DNA of 64,000 nt from Brachypodium distachyon (GCF_000005505.3 NC_016133.3:37537237-37601236), one strand, 5' to 3'. Positions 25,040 through 37,098 are shown, counted from the first letter of the stretch. The notes: generated by a model not told the origin, from the letters alone. Program-made: numbers and translations.

Positions 25040-25875
25040 AAGATGGACCATTACGAGCCGCCCAGGGGAGGGCCTCCATATTTTCCTTTCCTGATCCTGT
25101 TGCCCTTTGGCAATACCTTCGGATTTGGGAGCGGTTGCGTATGGTCCAACTTTCAGATGCGGCTGATACCCTGTGCTGGAGATGGACGGGTGACGGACAG
25201 TATTCTTCCAAGTCATGCTACCGCAGTCTTTTCCATGGGGGTGTTCTTTCTGACACTTGGAGGCTGAACTGAAAGTCTTGGGCACCGCCACATGTCAAGT
25301 GTATCATTTGGCTCGCCTGCCAGGACCGATGCTGGACGGCAGAGAGAAGGGCACGTCACGGGTTGTCTCGTGCCCCGCGGTGCTTGTTGTGCGACCAATC
25401 GATGGAAACCATGAATCACCTCATGGTCGACTGTCCCTTCTCCCACTCCCCGTGGCATGAGGTGTTTTCTTGGATCCGATCCACCGCTGCCCCTCCTACT
25501 GTAGGTGTCCTCTTTGCGGATTGGTGGCACGTGACGGTCAACACCGCTCCTTCTTCGGCTCGGAAGGGCACTACTTCAATCATCATACTCATGGCCTGAT
25601 GGATTTGGAAGCATCGCAACGCGGCGGTCTTCGACAACATGACTCCTAGCATCACCTCATTGACCGGATCCATCAAGGCGGACGCCAGGCTGTGGGCTCG
25701 GGCTGGGGCGACTGGGCTTGGAGCGCTACTCCCGTCAGTCACTGGTTCCTAGAGGTCTTGCGTTGTATTTTTTTTTGTGGGTGTTGCCCTCTTGGGCTTG
25801 TAAATAATTCTTTCTCTCTTAATATATGCATTGAGACGCAAAACTTTTGCGTTTTCTCAGGAAAAAAATATTTTC
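25040..25875 (+). mobile_element. LINE ORF2 3' fragment with zf-RVT domain
   Basis: The plus frame reads WERLRMVQLSDAADTLCWRW and TGDGQYSSKSCYRSLF. After an in-frame TGA (25270-25272) comes a reverse-transcriptase zinc-binding block (CLLCDQSMETMNHLMVDCPF). A further TGA (25597-25599) precedes WIWKHRNAAVFDN. The reverse transcriptase core is missing, so this is a 5'-truncated, mutated LINE copy. AT-rich tail sequence follows to about 25875. Confidence 0.7.
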
Positions 25876-26028
25876 CTTTCCTTTTCTTTGAGCCCTTTTG
25901 AGTCTCTTTTTTGTTGCGTTTGTTTGTACTCGCGCTTTCTTCTTAATGGAAATGACACGTCAGCTCAGCGTGTTCGAGAAAAGAAAACTTCAAAACCAGT
26001 TGAACACCTGAATTAATTGAGATTAAAC

Positions 26029-26076
26029 TACTCCCTCAGTCCCATTCATGTCACTTATTTTGGGACGGAGGGAGTA
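26029..26076. mobile_element. Short Stowaway-type MITE remnant
   Basis: tactccctcagtcccattc faces ttttgggacggagggagta with about 10 bp between the arms. This is the terminal repeat pair with most of the interior deleted. Confidence 0.6.
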
Positions 26077-26547
26077 GAAAACCATATAAATATAAACTTT
26101 ATGAACGCTCTTCTTTTGAAAGGACACAACAAAGTAAACTGAACTCGCAAGACATAGAATAGAAACAGCAAGCTAGTGACCGATAACGTCGGGAGAAGTA
26201 GAAACAGAGAAAGAACGACAAATGTATATATGGCTACTGAGCAACAAAATTAAACTCCACCAGCCTGGACATATTGCTAATTTGGTTTGGATGGTGGCGG
26301 TATTATTAACTGGAGTTGGTATCCCAGCATACATATTGCTTTCTTATAAAGCCAGGCGAAAGCCATTTCTCTAAAATAGAACAAAAATTGAACTCCACCG
26401 GCCTGGATAATTGATCAGCATTAGTGTTGCAGCCAGAAGTTCAGATCGATGGGTTCATCTTGTGCTGAGAGCTACAACAACCATTAGATTGAGAATGGAT
26501 GGAACATCTAAGAGGGGCTAATTAAGTCATACCCTGACTTGGCTTCT

Positions 26548-27726
26548 TCAAGCTAGAGAATCTGCGCCCTCAAGTCTCTCCAGGACATCGGCAAGAACAG
26601 AGGGACAATTCTCCCTGAGCTCCTTGTAACCCTCGGTTGCCAGCACAGCCTTCAACACGCCAGGAGAGGTGATGTAGTCTACGCAGAAAGCCTTAAGCTG
26701 TGGGCAATGGTGCTTGTCCGCCAGCTGCAACGTGGCAGCCGCATTCTCCGAGTCGATGGTCTCGCTCAGCAAGCTCTCGCACATCAGCGTCATCCTCTCC
26801 AGGTCATACCGATCTGCCGCCACAAGCCAATCGCAGATCGTTTCCCTATGGCTTTCCTTGGTGGAGCAACCAGCAGATTTTTGTCCAGTTTTTGCTCGTT
26901 TCGCAGAACCTTCCCTGACGAGTTCGTCGTCTTCAGCCACAGGTGGCAACTTGTCCGTGTAGATGAAGTGGAGCATGGCCTTGAAGGTCGCAGGTTTCAT
27001 GTCAGGGACCGTCACGACGCTTCTGCCCACAGCGGTGTTGTTGTTGTTGGCCCAGTGGCCCGAAGAACTGAGCTCTGAACACCGGCGACCGCATCGCGAC
27101 CACCAGCTTGTGCGCGTCGTAGGCATTCTCCCCGATCTGGAAAGTCACGTCCGATCCTTGCTTGCTCTCAAAGAGCCCTGCAAGATCCTGGGCAATGCAC
27201 GAGGGTGGCACCGTGACCGAGTGGCGGTTTCTCGTCGCCACGGCCGTCGACTGCTTCTGAACTTCCACGGCGCAACTTATCGTAAGGCGGTCATCCTTCA
27301 AGTACGTCGACTCCACTGATTCTAGCGTCATGAACTTCCCGTGGCCCCATGTTATTTCATCAGGGGTGAAGTCGTGCCACGAGACTGAACTTGTCGATTT
27401 TCTTCCCGCGGGGCCAATGATCTGGAAGCTGAACTTGGCAGTAGCCTTCTTTGTTGCGGTGCTCAACAGCTCGAGGAACAGGGATAGGTAACCTTCCTTT
27501 GCTTTGCCTCGCCGGCCGGGTAGCATCTGATTGCCCAATTGTAGCTTCCAACCTCGAAGGAGCCAGATCTGATGATCTTCCCGACGGCGCCGGTCCTCTT
27601 TTGTAGACTGTACCCGGCGATGCTGAACTGGTGGGTGCCCCTGACGAGCTCCGTAGAGTGCGGGGACATGGTGTTGCGTGAAGGGGCGACGACGGGAGAC
27701 GGAGCGGCAGGTGCGTTGGCGGCCAT
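26548..27726 (-). pseudogene. MATH-BTB domain gene with two offsetting frameshifts
   Basis: MATH-BTB proteins are substrate adaptors for cullin-3 ubiquitin ligases and are greatly expanded in grasses. Reading from ATG 27726: a MATH domain (THQFSIAGYSLQKRTGAVGK, then GSFEVGSYNWAIRCYP), a frame change near 27505, then EGYLSLFLELLS and ITWGHGKFM. A BTB domain begins GSDVTFQIGENAYDAHKLVV, with AMRSPVFRAQFFGPL. The frame changes back at a (CAA)n run (27036-27049), followed by MKPATFKAMLHFIYTDKLPP and a BACK-like helical tail. The first break fits loss of one base and the second gain of one base. Either this is a recent pseudogene or one or both shifts are assembly errors. Apart from the shifts the gene is full length and intronless, as is usual for the family. 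Confidence 0.85.
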
Positions 27727-27751
27727 GGTGAGAGACTTGTGTTAAACCCAA

Positions 27752-28979
27752 GACAAATCACATACACGACGATCGCCAAATATTGCCCAAGTCACAACCC
27801 GTGTCTTTGCTTTTATTTCTTCTACACCCTACAAAATCTCACGTTCTTACAAAGCTGTTTACCTCTACACACACGCAAATAGCAATCCTGATCGGATTTC
27901 CATGACTAAACCTACAAGGACTCAGCTAAGTACACCGACGTGTACCCACCAAATTAAACTTTGGCGAAACTAACTCGTACTCCAATATGCGCTAATTCAT
28001 ACGTGTGCTCTACCTTAAGCACAAGTCTAATACTCCTACTATTTAGGACAGTATAAAACTGGGCACAATCCACAAATCTAATTAGGCAGGGCTAATCCAC
28101 GGACGACCACCAAAATAAAAGTAGCGGATGAATTCAGATCGCCAACAAATGAGCGGAATGGTTTTTATTTTTATTTTTTAACATGCCTTTTGTTTTTAAT
28201 ATTCGGACTTTTAATTTTTTTCTCAACTTCAAATTTAACCTTTGATTAAAGATTTTTATTTAATCAACTTTATTTTTTTAGCTTTTGATTTTTCAACTAT
28301 TAATTTTTATTTTTTGATTTGAAACTTTTTCTTCTCTCAGTTTTGAACCATCATTTTTGAACTTTTACTTGTTTAAAGAAATTTGAAATAAGCAAACTCA
28401 CCGGCGGGCGCTGGAGGAAGGAGACGTGGATCGGGGACCTCCTGGACGGTGCTAAGCATCACCAGCGGCGACCTCTCTGATGGTGGATCTGCATGTGGGG
28501 ACCTATCCCTGGCGAAGGATGCACGCGGGGCGACCGATCCATGCGAGATGTCCTCCCATTGGAGCGGATCTGGACCGATCCAGGCCATAGGGAATCCCCG
28601 GCAGCACGTGAAAAAAACGGCGAGGAGAGCTTGGGACGGCGGCGGTGGTCAGGAGAAGGAGAGGGAGGAGCGTGGTGCGTCGGGGGAGGAAAAGCGAGGG
28701 AGAGGGCTGCATCGGGAGAAGGGGGGGGGGATGACATGTTTTCATTCGTGTGACACAGACGAGGACGAGACAATGATTTTGAATAGATTGGCGATAGCAA
28801 ACACGGTGTGAATCTCTTTATGCTCCTAACACACTTGGGATGGGTTTGAAGTGATTTAGCCGTAGAGTGATAATAGTTGACGGTGTTCTTGTCCTAGTAT
28901 TCTTTCAAGTATTACGCGCTTCCCTTATTCTTCCGACAATCTCTTTTAAATTCATATTCTCGAAGAAATGATTTAAAAG
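27752..28979. other. Intergenic with T-rich tract and GA-rich patch
   Basis: No gene is supported. 28160-28380 on the plus strand is strongly T-rich low-complexity sequence. 28600-28735 is a purine-rich patch (gagaaggagagggagg and similar) with open frames on both strands that resemble no known protein. Confidence 0.45.
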
Positions 28980-28995
28980 CACACACCCCTTTAAT

Positions 28996-30280
28996 TTTTT
29001 TTGACGAAACAATCATCAGCGGATTATTTATTGTCAATAGACGCAGCCGAAAGAATCCGACGGCGGGAAAGGTGATCCAGTTTATGAGGAAAACAGGACC
29101 CAAAAACCATACAGAGCTCGGTTAATTGAGGGGAAACCGGGCGAAGACCAAGAGCACGACTTATTAAGGAAAGGCGTACAAAAACCCTAATACCGAGCAA
29201 GAGCGTAACAAAGCCCTACAAACGAAGTGCAACCACCAAGACAAGCATCCACCCGCTCCAACAACGACGAATAGGCAGCAGACTCTAAAGCCAGAGAGGT
29301 AGGCAGAGCTGGTCTTTTCCAACGACCGGAGCAAGGAAGAGGCCACCCCGAAGACACAACTTGTGCAAGGGAGCTCACGCTGGTCAATATCGACAACCCT
29401 GGCCAGGCCCAAATCGGACTTGCCGCTACAAGCGTCCTCCGCCGCCAGTCGAGATCTCCAAGGCAATGCCTCAAAGGAGGGCACGACGTTCGAAAATGCC
29501 GCCATTGCCCGACCCAGATGAACTGAATCTTAAGCTTTCGCTCCGAGGCACCTCGACTGCAAAGGGTGGGTGCAAAGGGACTGCACGGCGACGCCTTCAA
29601 GAAGGAAGCGACGTCCACAGACGCCGCCATCACCGGCACCGACCAAGTCGATGCATGGTTTTCACCCGCAGTCACAAACGACCCACCGCGGACAAAAGAG
29701 GACATCCATTCAGCGAGACAAGGGTTAGAGCCTCACCAACACCGCTCCAGGACGCCGACTAAGACCACCGAACGCCACGGAGCCCGACCACCTCACGCAC
29801 CAGATCTAACCACTGAAGGGCCAGATCGAGCCGACGCCGCACGGATCCAGGCGCACCGGCCCAGATCCGGCCAACAGGCAGCAGCCCACGCCCCGGGGCA
29901 ACCGCCCCGCACCTCCACCACACCACGACGTCGCAATCGCGACCCACGCAGACCTGCACCGTGGCCGCGGCCCGCCCAGCCCAAGCCGGACCAAGCCCGG
30001 CCCGCCCACCGCCCCCGCCACCGCGCCTGCGCAACCACCACGCACAGGCCGCGGCACAGCCCGCCTGCACGCCGCCGCCGCGCGCCCCATCGCCTCGCAC
30101 CGCCTCCCCGCGCCCCAGGAGAGCAAAACAAAGCCCCGTCGCCACCATCTTTGGGCGCACACGGCTTCGCCGGCGCCCCCTCCGGCGGCGGCGGTGCAGA
30201 GGAGGGAGGGAGGTGGCCTTAGGTTGGGGAAGAGGAAACCAATGAGGGGAAAGAAGAAGCTGCAGGCAGTAGAGGGGACA
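28996..30280 (-). mobile_element. Retroposon with 16-bp target-site duplication
   Basis: The sequence CACACACCCCTTTAAT occurs at 28980-28995 and again at 30281-30296. Between them lies 1285 bp whose left end on the plus strand is a T-run, i.e. a poly(A) tail on the minus strand. These are the marks of target-primed reverse transcription by a LINE enzyme. The 5' half (29560-30230) is very GC-rich. The 3' half has an open frame of 172 codons (29187-29705, minus) with no recognisable domain, and there is no reverse transcriptase. It could be a non-autonomous LINE relative (5' UTR joined to 3' end) or a processed retrocopy of a transcript I do not recognise. Confidence 0.8.
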
Positions 30281-30642
30281 CACACACCCCTTTAATGACC
30301 ATCGCTTCTCTCTAATTTTTTCAGACCAAGCAAGCCGTGAATGTCTTTCCAACTTACCCCTTACCTCTTGAAATGTTTCGTGTGGATGTCCCTTGTTAAG
30401 AGGATGATTTGATTTTCTTTATTTAGATCGAAAGATTAGCAGAATTCTAGACGTCATAATGTTGCTGTCAGATGGGTTTAACCTCCGATTTTTCTTTTTG
30501 AAATAGCTACAAATCGAGACAAATCATCCCAAGAGATGAGAAAATATGAAGTTTTCAATCAAAGTTATTTTTTTTAAGAAGTCCTCGCCCAAGCTGCCAT
30601 GGTAACCAATTTCTCGTCCCAACGGCTGTCTATCCCAATCCA

Positions 30643-33600
30643 ATGGCTCGCGCACTCTGTCGCCTGCTCCCCTGCTTCGTATGGCGCCTTCCCCCACCTC
30701 TCCTCCGTCGCCGCCTCCTACACCCTAGCCCCAAAACCCTAACCACGCGCCCGGGAGCTCTACGCTCCATCCAATCCCTTGTCCTTCCCGGCGACGAGCG
30801 TTTGCCTCCGTCCTCTCCCTCTCGCCGCGCGGCCCAGCCGCCACTGGACTACGGAGGCGGCGGATCTCCGGGGACAATCGCCGCCATCGTCACCTCCCTC
30901 GGCGGAGGCCCTGCAGCTGTCGGCGTTGTCCGTCTCTCCGGCGCCGACGCCGTCGCCGTCGCCGGTCGCGTATTCCGGCCGGCCAGAAAGGAGCCGGAGG
31001 CCTGGAAGCCTCGCAGCCACTTCGTTGAATACGGGTTCGCACTGGACGGAGATGGCAGCGTCATCGATGAGGTACCGCCGCTTCGTACTACTCACTGTTG
31101 GTTATTGTTGTCTTTGCGAACTAGTGTTGTGATTTCCCATTTTGTTTGCCAATTTTGAAGGTATTGGTGGTGCCTATGTTGGCTCCAAGGTCCTACACCC
31201 GGGAGGATGTAGTTGAACTCCAGTGCCATGGTAATGACCTTTGCTTGCGCCGTGTGCTGGGGGCCTGCTTGGAAGCTGGTGCCAGGCTCGCCGACCCTGG
31301 TTAGTTGCTAACTCACTCGCTGCCTACTGCTCAGTTATTGGATTGGTGTCATACACTACAGTTTACATTTACCACTATAATTATAGTTACAGAGAAACAG
31401 TTATGTTAGCTATGTATGTTAGGCTCCTTTTGTTTTAATAATGTTCAAGATATCTGATGCATTCATATCTCTTGAGCAGACCTGTAGCTTAGTACAAATG
31501 TCCTTATTACAGGTGAGTTCACCCTTCGTGCGTTTCTAAATGGAAGATTGGACTTGGCACAAGCAGAGAACGTGTCAAGGCTCATTTCAGCTAAGTCCAC
31601 AGCTGCGGCAGACTCAGCATTGGCTGGCATCCAGGCATGTCACAAAGTTATACTGTCAAGATATTGTATCTGTATTTTTTTTTTGTGTTAGCCTGTTAGG
31701 TAGACCGTGATAAAGCATTGTATAAGTGAGACCATGTTAGAAACAATTTGCATTTATGTTTTAGATAGCAGAAGCTAGTCTTTCCAATGAGTGAGTAGCT
31801 GAAACAGCTTTTCTGTAGGGTTAAAACCAAACAATGTACATAAAGAGAGTTAGACCATGGAATTGATTAGTGAAATGTGAAAGGAAAATTGGATTTTCTT
31901 TTTCTTGTGAAGAAATTGTATCTATTGTACAAGAATGTTTTTTTCCTTGTATTGTGCATCCCCATTGAAAAAACTAGATGATGCCCCGCATGTAGTTGTG
32001 GGAATTTTTAGTTAACATACATGAGTGATATTGAGTAGCAACGAAGGAGTATCCAAAATTGTACTCCCTCTGATCCATAATAAGTGTCTCAGACTTTGTA
32101 CAACTTTGTACTAACTTTGTACTAAATCTGAGACACTTATTATGGATCGGAGGGATTAAACATATAATGAAATTGTATGACAGATTCTTTACTTTCGAGA
32201 CATCAACAAAGTTAAAGCAATATCTAAGAATGATACCAAGTGTTTACCGTTTCACTTGATAAGGGAATTGCTACGCTCAGCCATAACCCGAAGCAATCTT
32301 GGAAAACACAAACAAACAACAATCTTACTGTGCAACTAAATAAAAAATACATATAATGATTTCCTTTCTATCTTATGTAATTAACCATGTGTGATGCCTT
32401 GATTGATGGCTATGATATTACCTAGGAACAGTATGGTCAGGGAAACACATTGATGGCAAGTTGCATGCATGCATGTGCAAAAAATACACTTAGTGATGAG
32501 ATCCCCACTAAGTAGGTGTGAACAAATAGATGATGTGAATATGTGATGATGTGGCATGGTTGCATGTGTAGAAAAATACGTAGTGGGGATGGCTTGATGG
32601 CAAGTTACATGCATGCATATGCAAAAATAAAAATAAAAATGATGAGATCCCCACTAAGTAGTTGTGAACAAATTGATGATGTGATGATGTGGCATGGTTG
32701 CATGTGTAGGAAAAATACTTAGTGGGAATGGCTTGTATAGGTATATAGGATATATGATTTTGGCTCTGCCACTACTTGTAACCCTTTTAAATTCTGAAGT
32801 TTAACTTTGTCTGCTTCAGCTACTTTGTGAAGCCAATTTAGTGGCTTTGTGAAGAAGATAAGTGTCCAAAACAAGGTCTCCAATATGAGCTATACATGTA
32901 CTCTAATGCAGGGAGGGTTTTCTACTCTAGTAAAGTCGTTGAGATCAAGGTGCATAGAGTTTCTCACTGAAATTGAGGCTCGGCTAGATTTTGAAGACGA
33001 GATGCCTCCCTTGGACCCTATGATGCTGGTCAGCCAAATTACCAGCATGAGGCAAGAGGTTCAGGATGCTCTAGACACTGCAAATTATGATAGGCTTTTA
33101 CAATCTGGTCTACAGGTACTTTATTCTTTGCAATTTATTGAAGCATTAAAGAAGACATAGCGAAGAATGAAATAAACATTTATAAATTTCTGCAGATAGC
33201 AATAATTGGCCGCCCAAATGTTGGAAAGTCAAGCCTCCTGAATGCTTGGAGTAAGGTATGCTTCTGGATATTACATATCAGGCCAGCATAACTTTTCAGC
33301 TCTTCTGTTTTGATGTTAGCACTTGTTAATCGTTTTCTTCCATAATGTGAGGTGATGTGAAGTATATCTTTGTTATGGATGCAAGGCTAGTTAGGCCCGT
33401 CAGCTCTCTTAAAAATAGATCGTTTTTCTTATAATGCACCTTAGGAACTCCCTTCCCTATTGAGAATTCTTGAAAAACTATAATTATTTAGGATTGCTTT
33501 CCTAAGACATAAAATTAATTACCATTAGATAAGTGTGTTTTCCTTCCACATATATTTGGGCTTTAGGGCCTCTATTAATCTGATGAAGGAGGCATAAACG

Positions 33601-35030
33601 ATCGAGATTAATTATCTCGATGGTTTATCATTTAGCCTTGCACCTTAGTAAGTGCACCACTTTCTCCCCTCAAACCAGTCCATAAATTTGTATGTTACCT
33701 ATCTTCTGTGAATTTGAATGAACAATACTGAAACTGTAGGTGGATGTCTAATGACATTAGATTTGCATGGGAATGTTGAATGATCTTTCTTCAGCATACG
33801 GTGTCCTCAACAATTTTGTTTCTTCCTAACAATGCTGGCTAGGATTACAGATTGCAGTCTATAATTTCATTTACGACATTTGTATCATACTATATGCATT
33901 TGCGTACCTTGTTTTTTTCCGTGTTGCAGCCATAATAGTTGATGCTAGAACTTAAATGTTTAGCCTGCAGAGTGAAAGAGCTATCGTTACTGAAATAGCT
34001 GGAACTACAAGGGATGTAGTAGAAGCAAATGTCTCAATTCATGGAATCCCTGTTACCCTTCTAGACACTGCTGGTATACGGGAAACTGATGACATTGTTG
34101 AAAAAATAGGTGAATATTTTTCTCGCGAATATATATTTAGTATTGCACAAGTAATGATGGTACTGGCGTTGCTAGTATTGACATATGTTTTCTACTCTGC
34201 TCTTAACCAGGTGTGGAAAGATCGGAGGCTGCTGCACTAGGAGCTGATATGGTTATTATGACAATAAGTGCAGTTGATGGGTGGACCGAAGATGACACTA
34301 AACTTATCGAACATGTTATGAATGATAAGGTACTTTCTTTTCACTTTCACATCAATTTTGCTGATGATGCCTGGTTAATTGTTTTCCTGCTGTGTTTGTA
34401 AGTGCGTACTGTTATGAATAATTTATTTGATATGCTTTGCATCCCTTCAGAAATTAATAAATTACACAGTGACTATTCTATTATTTTTCCATTTTGGTGA
34501 CCAGAAATTATCAGGTTCTGCAGTGCCAATGGTTCTTGTAATCAACAAGGTAGATTGCAAACCATTTGTTTCAGGAGAACAGTTTGAAAAATTTAGTGGC
34601 ATTTTCAGAAAACATGTACACACATGTGCGGTCACTGGTAAAGGCATTTCTGAGTTAGAGAGGGCAGTAATAGAAGTCAGAGGCCTTGAACCCATACCTC
34701 CGGGTGGACGACGGTGGACTGTAAACCAGGTAATATATCAACTGAACCATGGTAGTTCTACTCTGAGAATTATTGTTGCTCCAAATGCAACATGAAAGGT
34801 TGTTGACTGCTTTCCAATTCCATTATATTATCCAGAGGCAATTGGAACAGCTCCTGAGGACACAAGAAGCATTTAAAAGACTAGAATCCTCAATCAATGA
34901 GCAATTGCCAATGGACTTTTGGACTATCGACTTGAGAGAAGCTGCATTGGCTCTAGCAACAATCAATGGGGAGGACATATCTGAAGAAGTTCTGAGTAGC
35001 ATATTTAGCAAGTTCTGCATTGGAAAATGA
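30643..35030 (+). CDS. Organellar tRNA modification GTPase MnmE/TrmE
   Basis: With GidA/MnmG, MnmE installs the (carboxymethyl)aminomethyl group on wobble U34 of certain tRNAs; nuclear copies act in mitochondria and/or plastids. Nine exons: 30643-31071, 31161-31299, 31513-31634, 32912-33115, 33196-33255, 33971-34109, 34211-34329, 34505-34729, 34836-35030, giving 543 residues. The N-terminus is arginine-rich ([18 protein letters not shown]), suiting an organelle targeting peptide. The TrmE N-domain begins near [21 protein letters not shown]-domain motifs are GRPNVGKS (303-310), GTTRD (329-333), DTAG (350-353) and NKVD (418-421). The chain ends in FCIGK, the invariant MnmE tail with the catalytically important cysteine. 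Intron 3 uses a GC donor (ATCCAG then gcatgt). All key residues are present, so the gene looks functional. Confidence 0.93.
32062..32157. mobile_element. Stowaway-type MITE in MnmE intron 3
   Basis: tactccctctgatccataataag is mirrored by cttattatggatcggagggatta. The interior repeats agtgtctcagactttgta and its inverse. About 96 bp, lying wholly within the intron. Confidence 0.75.
32452..32735. repeat. Direct tandem repeat, two units of about 142 bp
   Basis: Both units start gatggcaagtt, include catgcatgcat, tgatgagatccccactaagtag and gatgtggcatggttgcatgtg, and end near tagtggggatggctt or tagtgggaatggctt. They differ by small substitutions and an aaaataaaaat expansion in the second copy. The array is in intron 3 of the MnmE gene. 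Confidence 0.8.
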
Positions 35031-35700
35031 TACCGTCTCCTGTAGATTCTTGTACTAATCTGCACATGGCATGCGGCTTACCTCTTCCATGGGATGGTCT
35101 GTACTATCGAAACCACTTATCTAAAGTGCCAGACCCAGAACACGGCAGTGAAACCATCTTCAGTATGATGGATGGACTAAAAAGATTTTGATGTTACTAG
35201 TTTTTCTTTTCCACTGTTCTCCATGGAGCTATGTTGTATCTGTGAAATCTTCTGGATTTGTACACTTCGCAGTATTTAGGATCTGCTTCACTCGATAGTA
35301 GAAAAGTGATTGTACTGCTTTGAGCATTTGATCGTGCGCAAAATTGTAGCAAATGTTTGTACGTGCCTTGTGGACCTGTGGTGATCAAGCCTAGCTACCA
35401 GTGTGCTTCGGTTGCCAATGTGCAGGCCACAATTCCATTACAATTGGTTGAGGCACGTTTGGATTTCACTAATTAATGGCTCAAGACCAGATGGCGATGG
35501 ATTTATTTGGACAACACGGTATTTATGCTGAGTTATCGAAACTCAGTGACCCAAAACTCCAGTATGAGTAGACCTGTTTCATTACCATAGAAGCATAATC
35601 ACATTGTCGACACGTCGTGTGTGTGCAAATGATTAGCAGTCCAAGCGTCAAAGCAAGAAAATGTGTTGATATATATGCTGATGACGATCACAACCACAGA

Positions 35701-35786
35701 CCGACCTTAGCTCAGTTGGTAGAGCGGAGGACTGTAGTCGTTGCAGATAAATCCTTAGGTCACTGGTTCGAATCCGGTAGGTCGGA
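35701..35786 (+). tRNA. tRNA-Tyr (GTA) with 13-nt intron
   Basis: The acceptor stem CCGACCT pairs with AGGTCGG, followed by discriminator A at 35786. The D-arm is GCTC/GAGC, and the T-arm is ACTGG/CCGGT around TTCGAAT. The anticodon GTA is at 35734-35736. An intron of about 13 nt (35738-35750) separates G37 from the 3' side of the anticodon arm; removing it restores a GAGGA/TCCTT stem. Box A (35708-35719) and box B (35765-35775) are intact, and a TTTT terminator follows at 35787. Plant nuclear tRNA-Tyr genes always carry such an intron. The gene appears functional. Confidence 0.95.
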
Positions 35787-36218
35787 TTTTACTTTTTGAA
35801 TGTTAATTTTTTTTTCACGTGGTAAGCCAATCTATGCAGCTAGAATCAACGAGTCCACTGGCGTAATCAGCCTCAGAGTTCATTCCAAACAACTAATGGT
35901 GACTCAATCGCTAATTCATCTACTAATGATCCATTAAATTCCATCATTTGTTGATATGGACGGATTTTATTTTTTTAGAATAAATCCAGAAAAACGCAAG
36001 CATCCACGTCAAGTCAGAAAATTGAACCTTGTGAGCTGTTTCCACTCGCTAATATGGGCAGATTTATACAACATACATTCAGGCCATGCGGCTACAAACT
36101 AAAAATTACAATGACAAACACACTGGCATAAGCGGATCACTAGCACAGTACATAGACGATCTAGCCACTCTAGCTAATCATCAACTCAACTCAAAAATCA
36201 TCTTCTGGCGGCAAATCC

Positions 36219-36822
36219 TCAAGCTGTTTGTGTCGTCCATGAGGAGAGCTCCATCTCGCCTCCCGCCGGCATGTGCGCCGTGCCGTAGTCGTAGAAGTCG
36301 GACGGCAAGAGGTTGTCTTGCGGTAACCCCTCGAGCAGTAGTTCTTCTGTCCATGTGGTCTGGAAGAGCACTATGTCGTCAAACTCTGACGGCAAGAAGA
36401 AGCAGTCTTGCTCTTGTGTGGATGGCGGCAACTCTGATGGCAAAAAGCTGTCTTGCGTGGATGGCGGCACTTCTGACAGCAAGAAACTTTCTTGCGTCGT
36501 CGTCCGCTTCCTCCTCTTGCCGCGGCTGCCGCGCGAAGCCTTCTGGGTGCTCGACGATCGCCTTCTTCTAGCTAGCTTGTTGCCGGATGACGGATGTTGT
36601 TGATGCCTTTGAAGAACCCGTGCCATAGTGCGAGCGGTACATTTTGCAGAGGACGAGGTCGCCGCCTCCGTTCTCGGGCGAGATGCGGTACAGCCCGTAC
36701 TCCTTCATGATCCAGCCGAGCCTCTCGCGCTCCCGCCCCGTCGTGGTGTAGGAGAAGGTCTTCACGTCTCCGCCGATGGCGCTGCCCTTGATCAGTGTGC
36801 TCTTCTCCCCCGTGCACTTCTA
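36219..36822 (-). pseudogene. 5'-truncated NAC-domain gene fragment
   Basis: On the minus strand, 36822-36570 reads the C-terminal part of a NAC DNA-binding domain: a VKTFSYTTTGRERERL strand, LGWIMKEYGLYRISPE (compare WVMHEYRL of functional NACs) and DLVLCKMYRSHYG. The first three quarters of the domain are absent and a stop codon lies immediately upstream. Near 36570 the frame shifts into a second stretch reading KRRKRTTTQESFLLSEVPPS, a Ser/Pro/acidic tail like the NAC activation region, ending at 36219. DNA binding cannot be intact. It may have moved here as a fragment. Confidence 0.65.
36376..36505. repeat. About three diverged 45-bp repeats
   Basis: Units contain tctgacggcaagaag, tctgatggcaaaaagc and tctgacagcaagaaac, each followed by a cttgcgtggatggcgg-like link. 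On the minus strand they give the repeated peptide pattern LPSE(L/V)PPSTQ in the NAC-fragment tail. Confidence 0.6.
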
Positions 36823-37098
36823 TGTGGTTGAATCGTTTTGCTAAGTTCTGTTGACCGTATGTCCCGCTTGATTAAATCGTTTGTGTGTTTCCGATGGTTT
36901 GGATCTGAAATTCATTAGGTGTGAAGCAATTATTTTACTGAATGCTTAAAATCACTAGCGAGGGTCTGAAACACCAACCATCTCACGACCGCGAGTCTGA
37001 AAAACCAATCATCTAGGGTACATTACCATCTTGACACGTGACAATCAACGGACCCCAACAAACACCCACTACTACAAACCGGTCTATATGCAACGGCA

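Noticed and set aside
26700..27319. Plus-strand open frames of 70-120 codons over the MATH-BTB locus.
   Set aside because: They are antisense to a clear MATH-BTB coding sequence and show no family features.
29566..30222. A 218-codon plus-strand open frame rich in Pro, Arg and Ala.
   Set aside because: It lies opposite the minus-strand retroposon in very GC-rich DNA, overlaps other long frames and has no domain; it is a compositional artefact.
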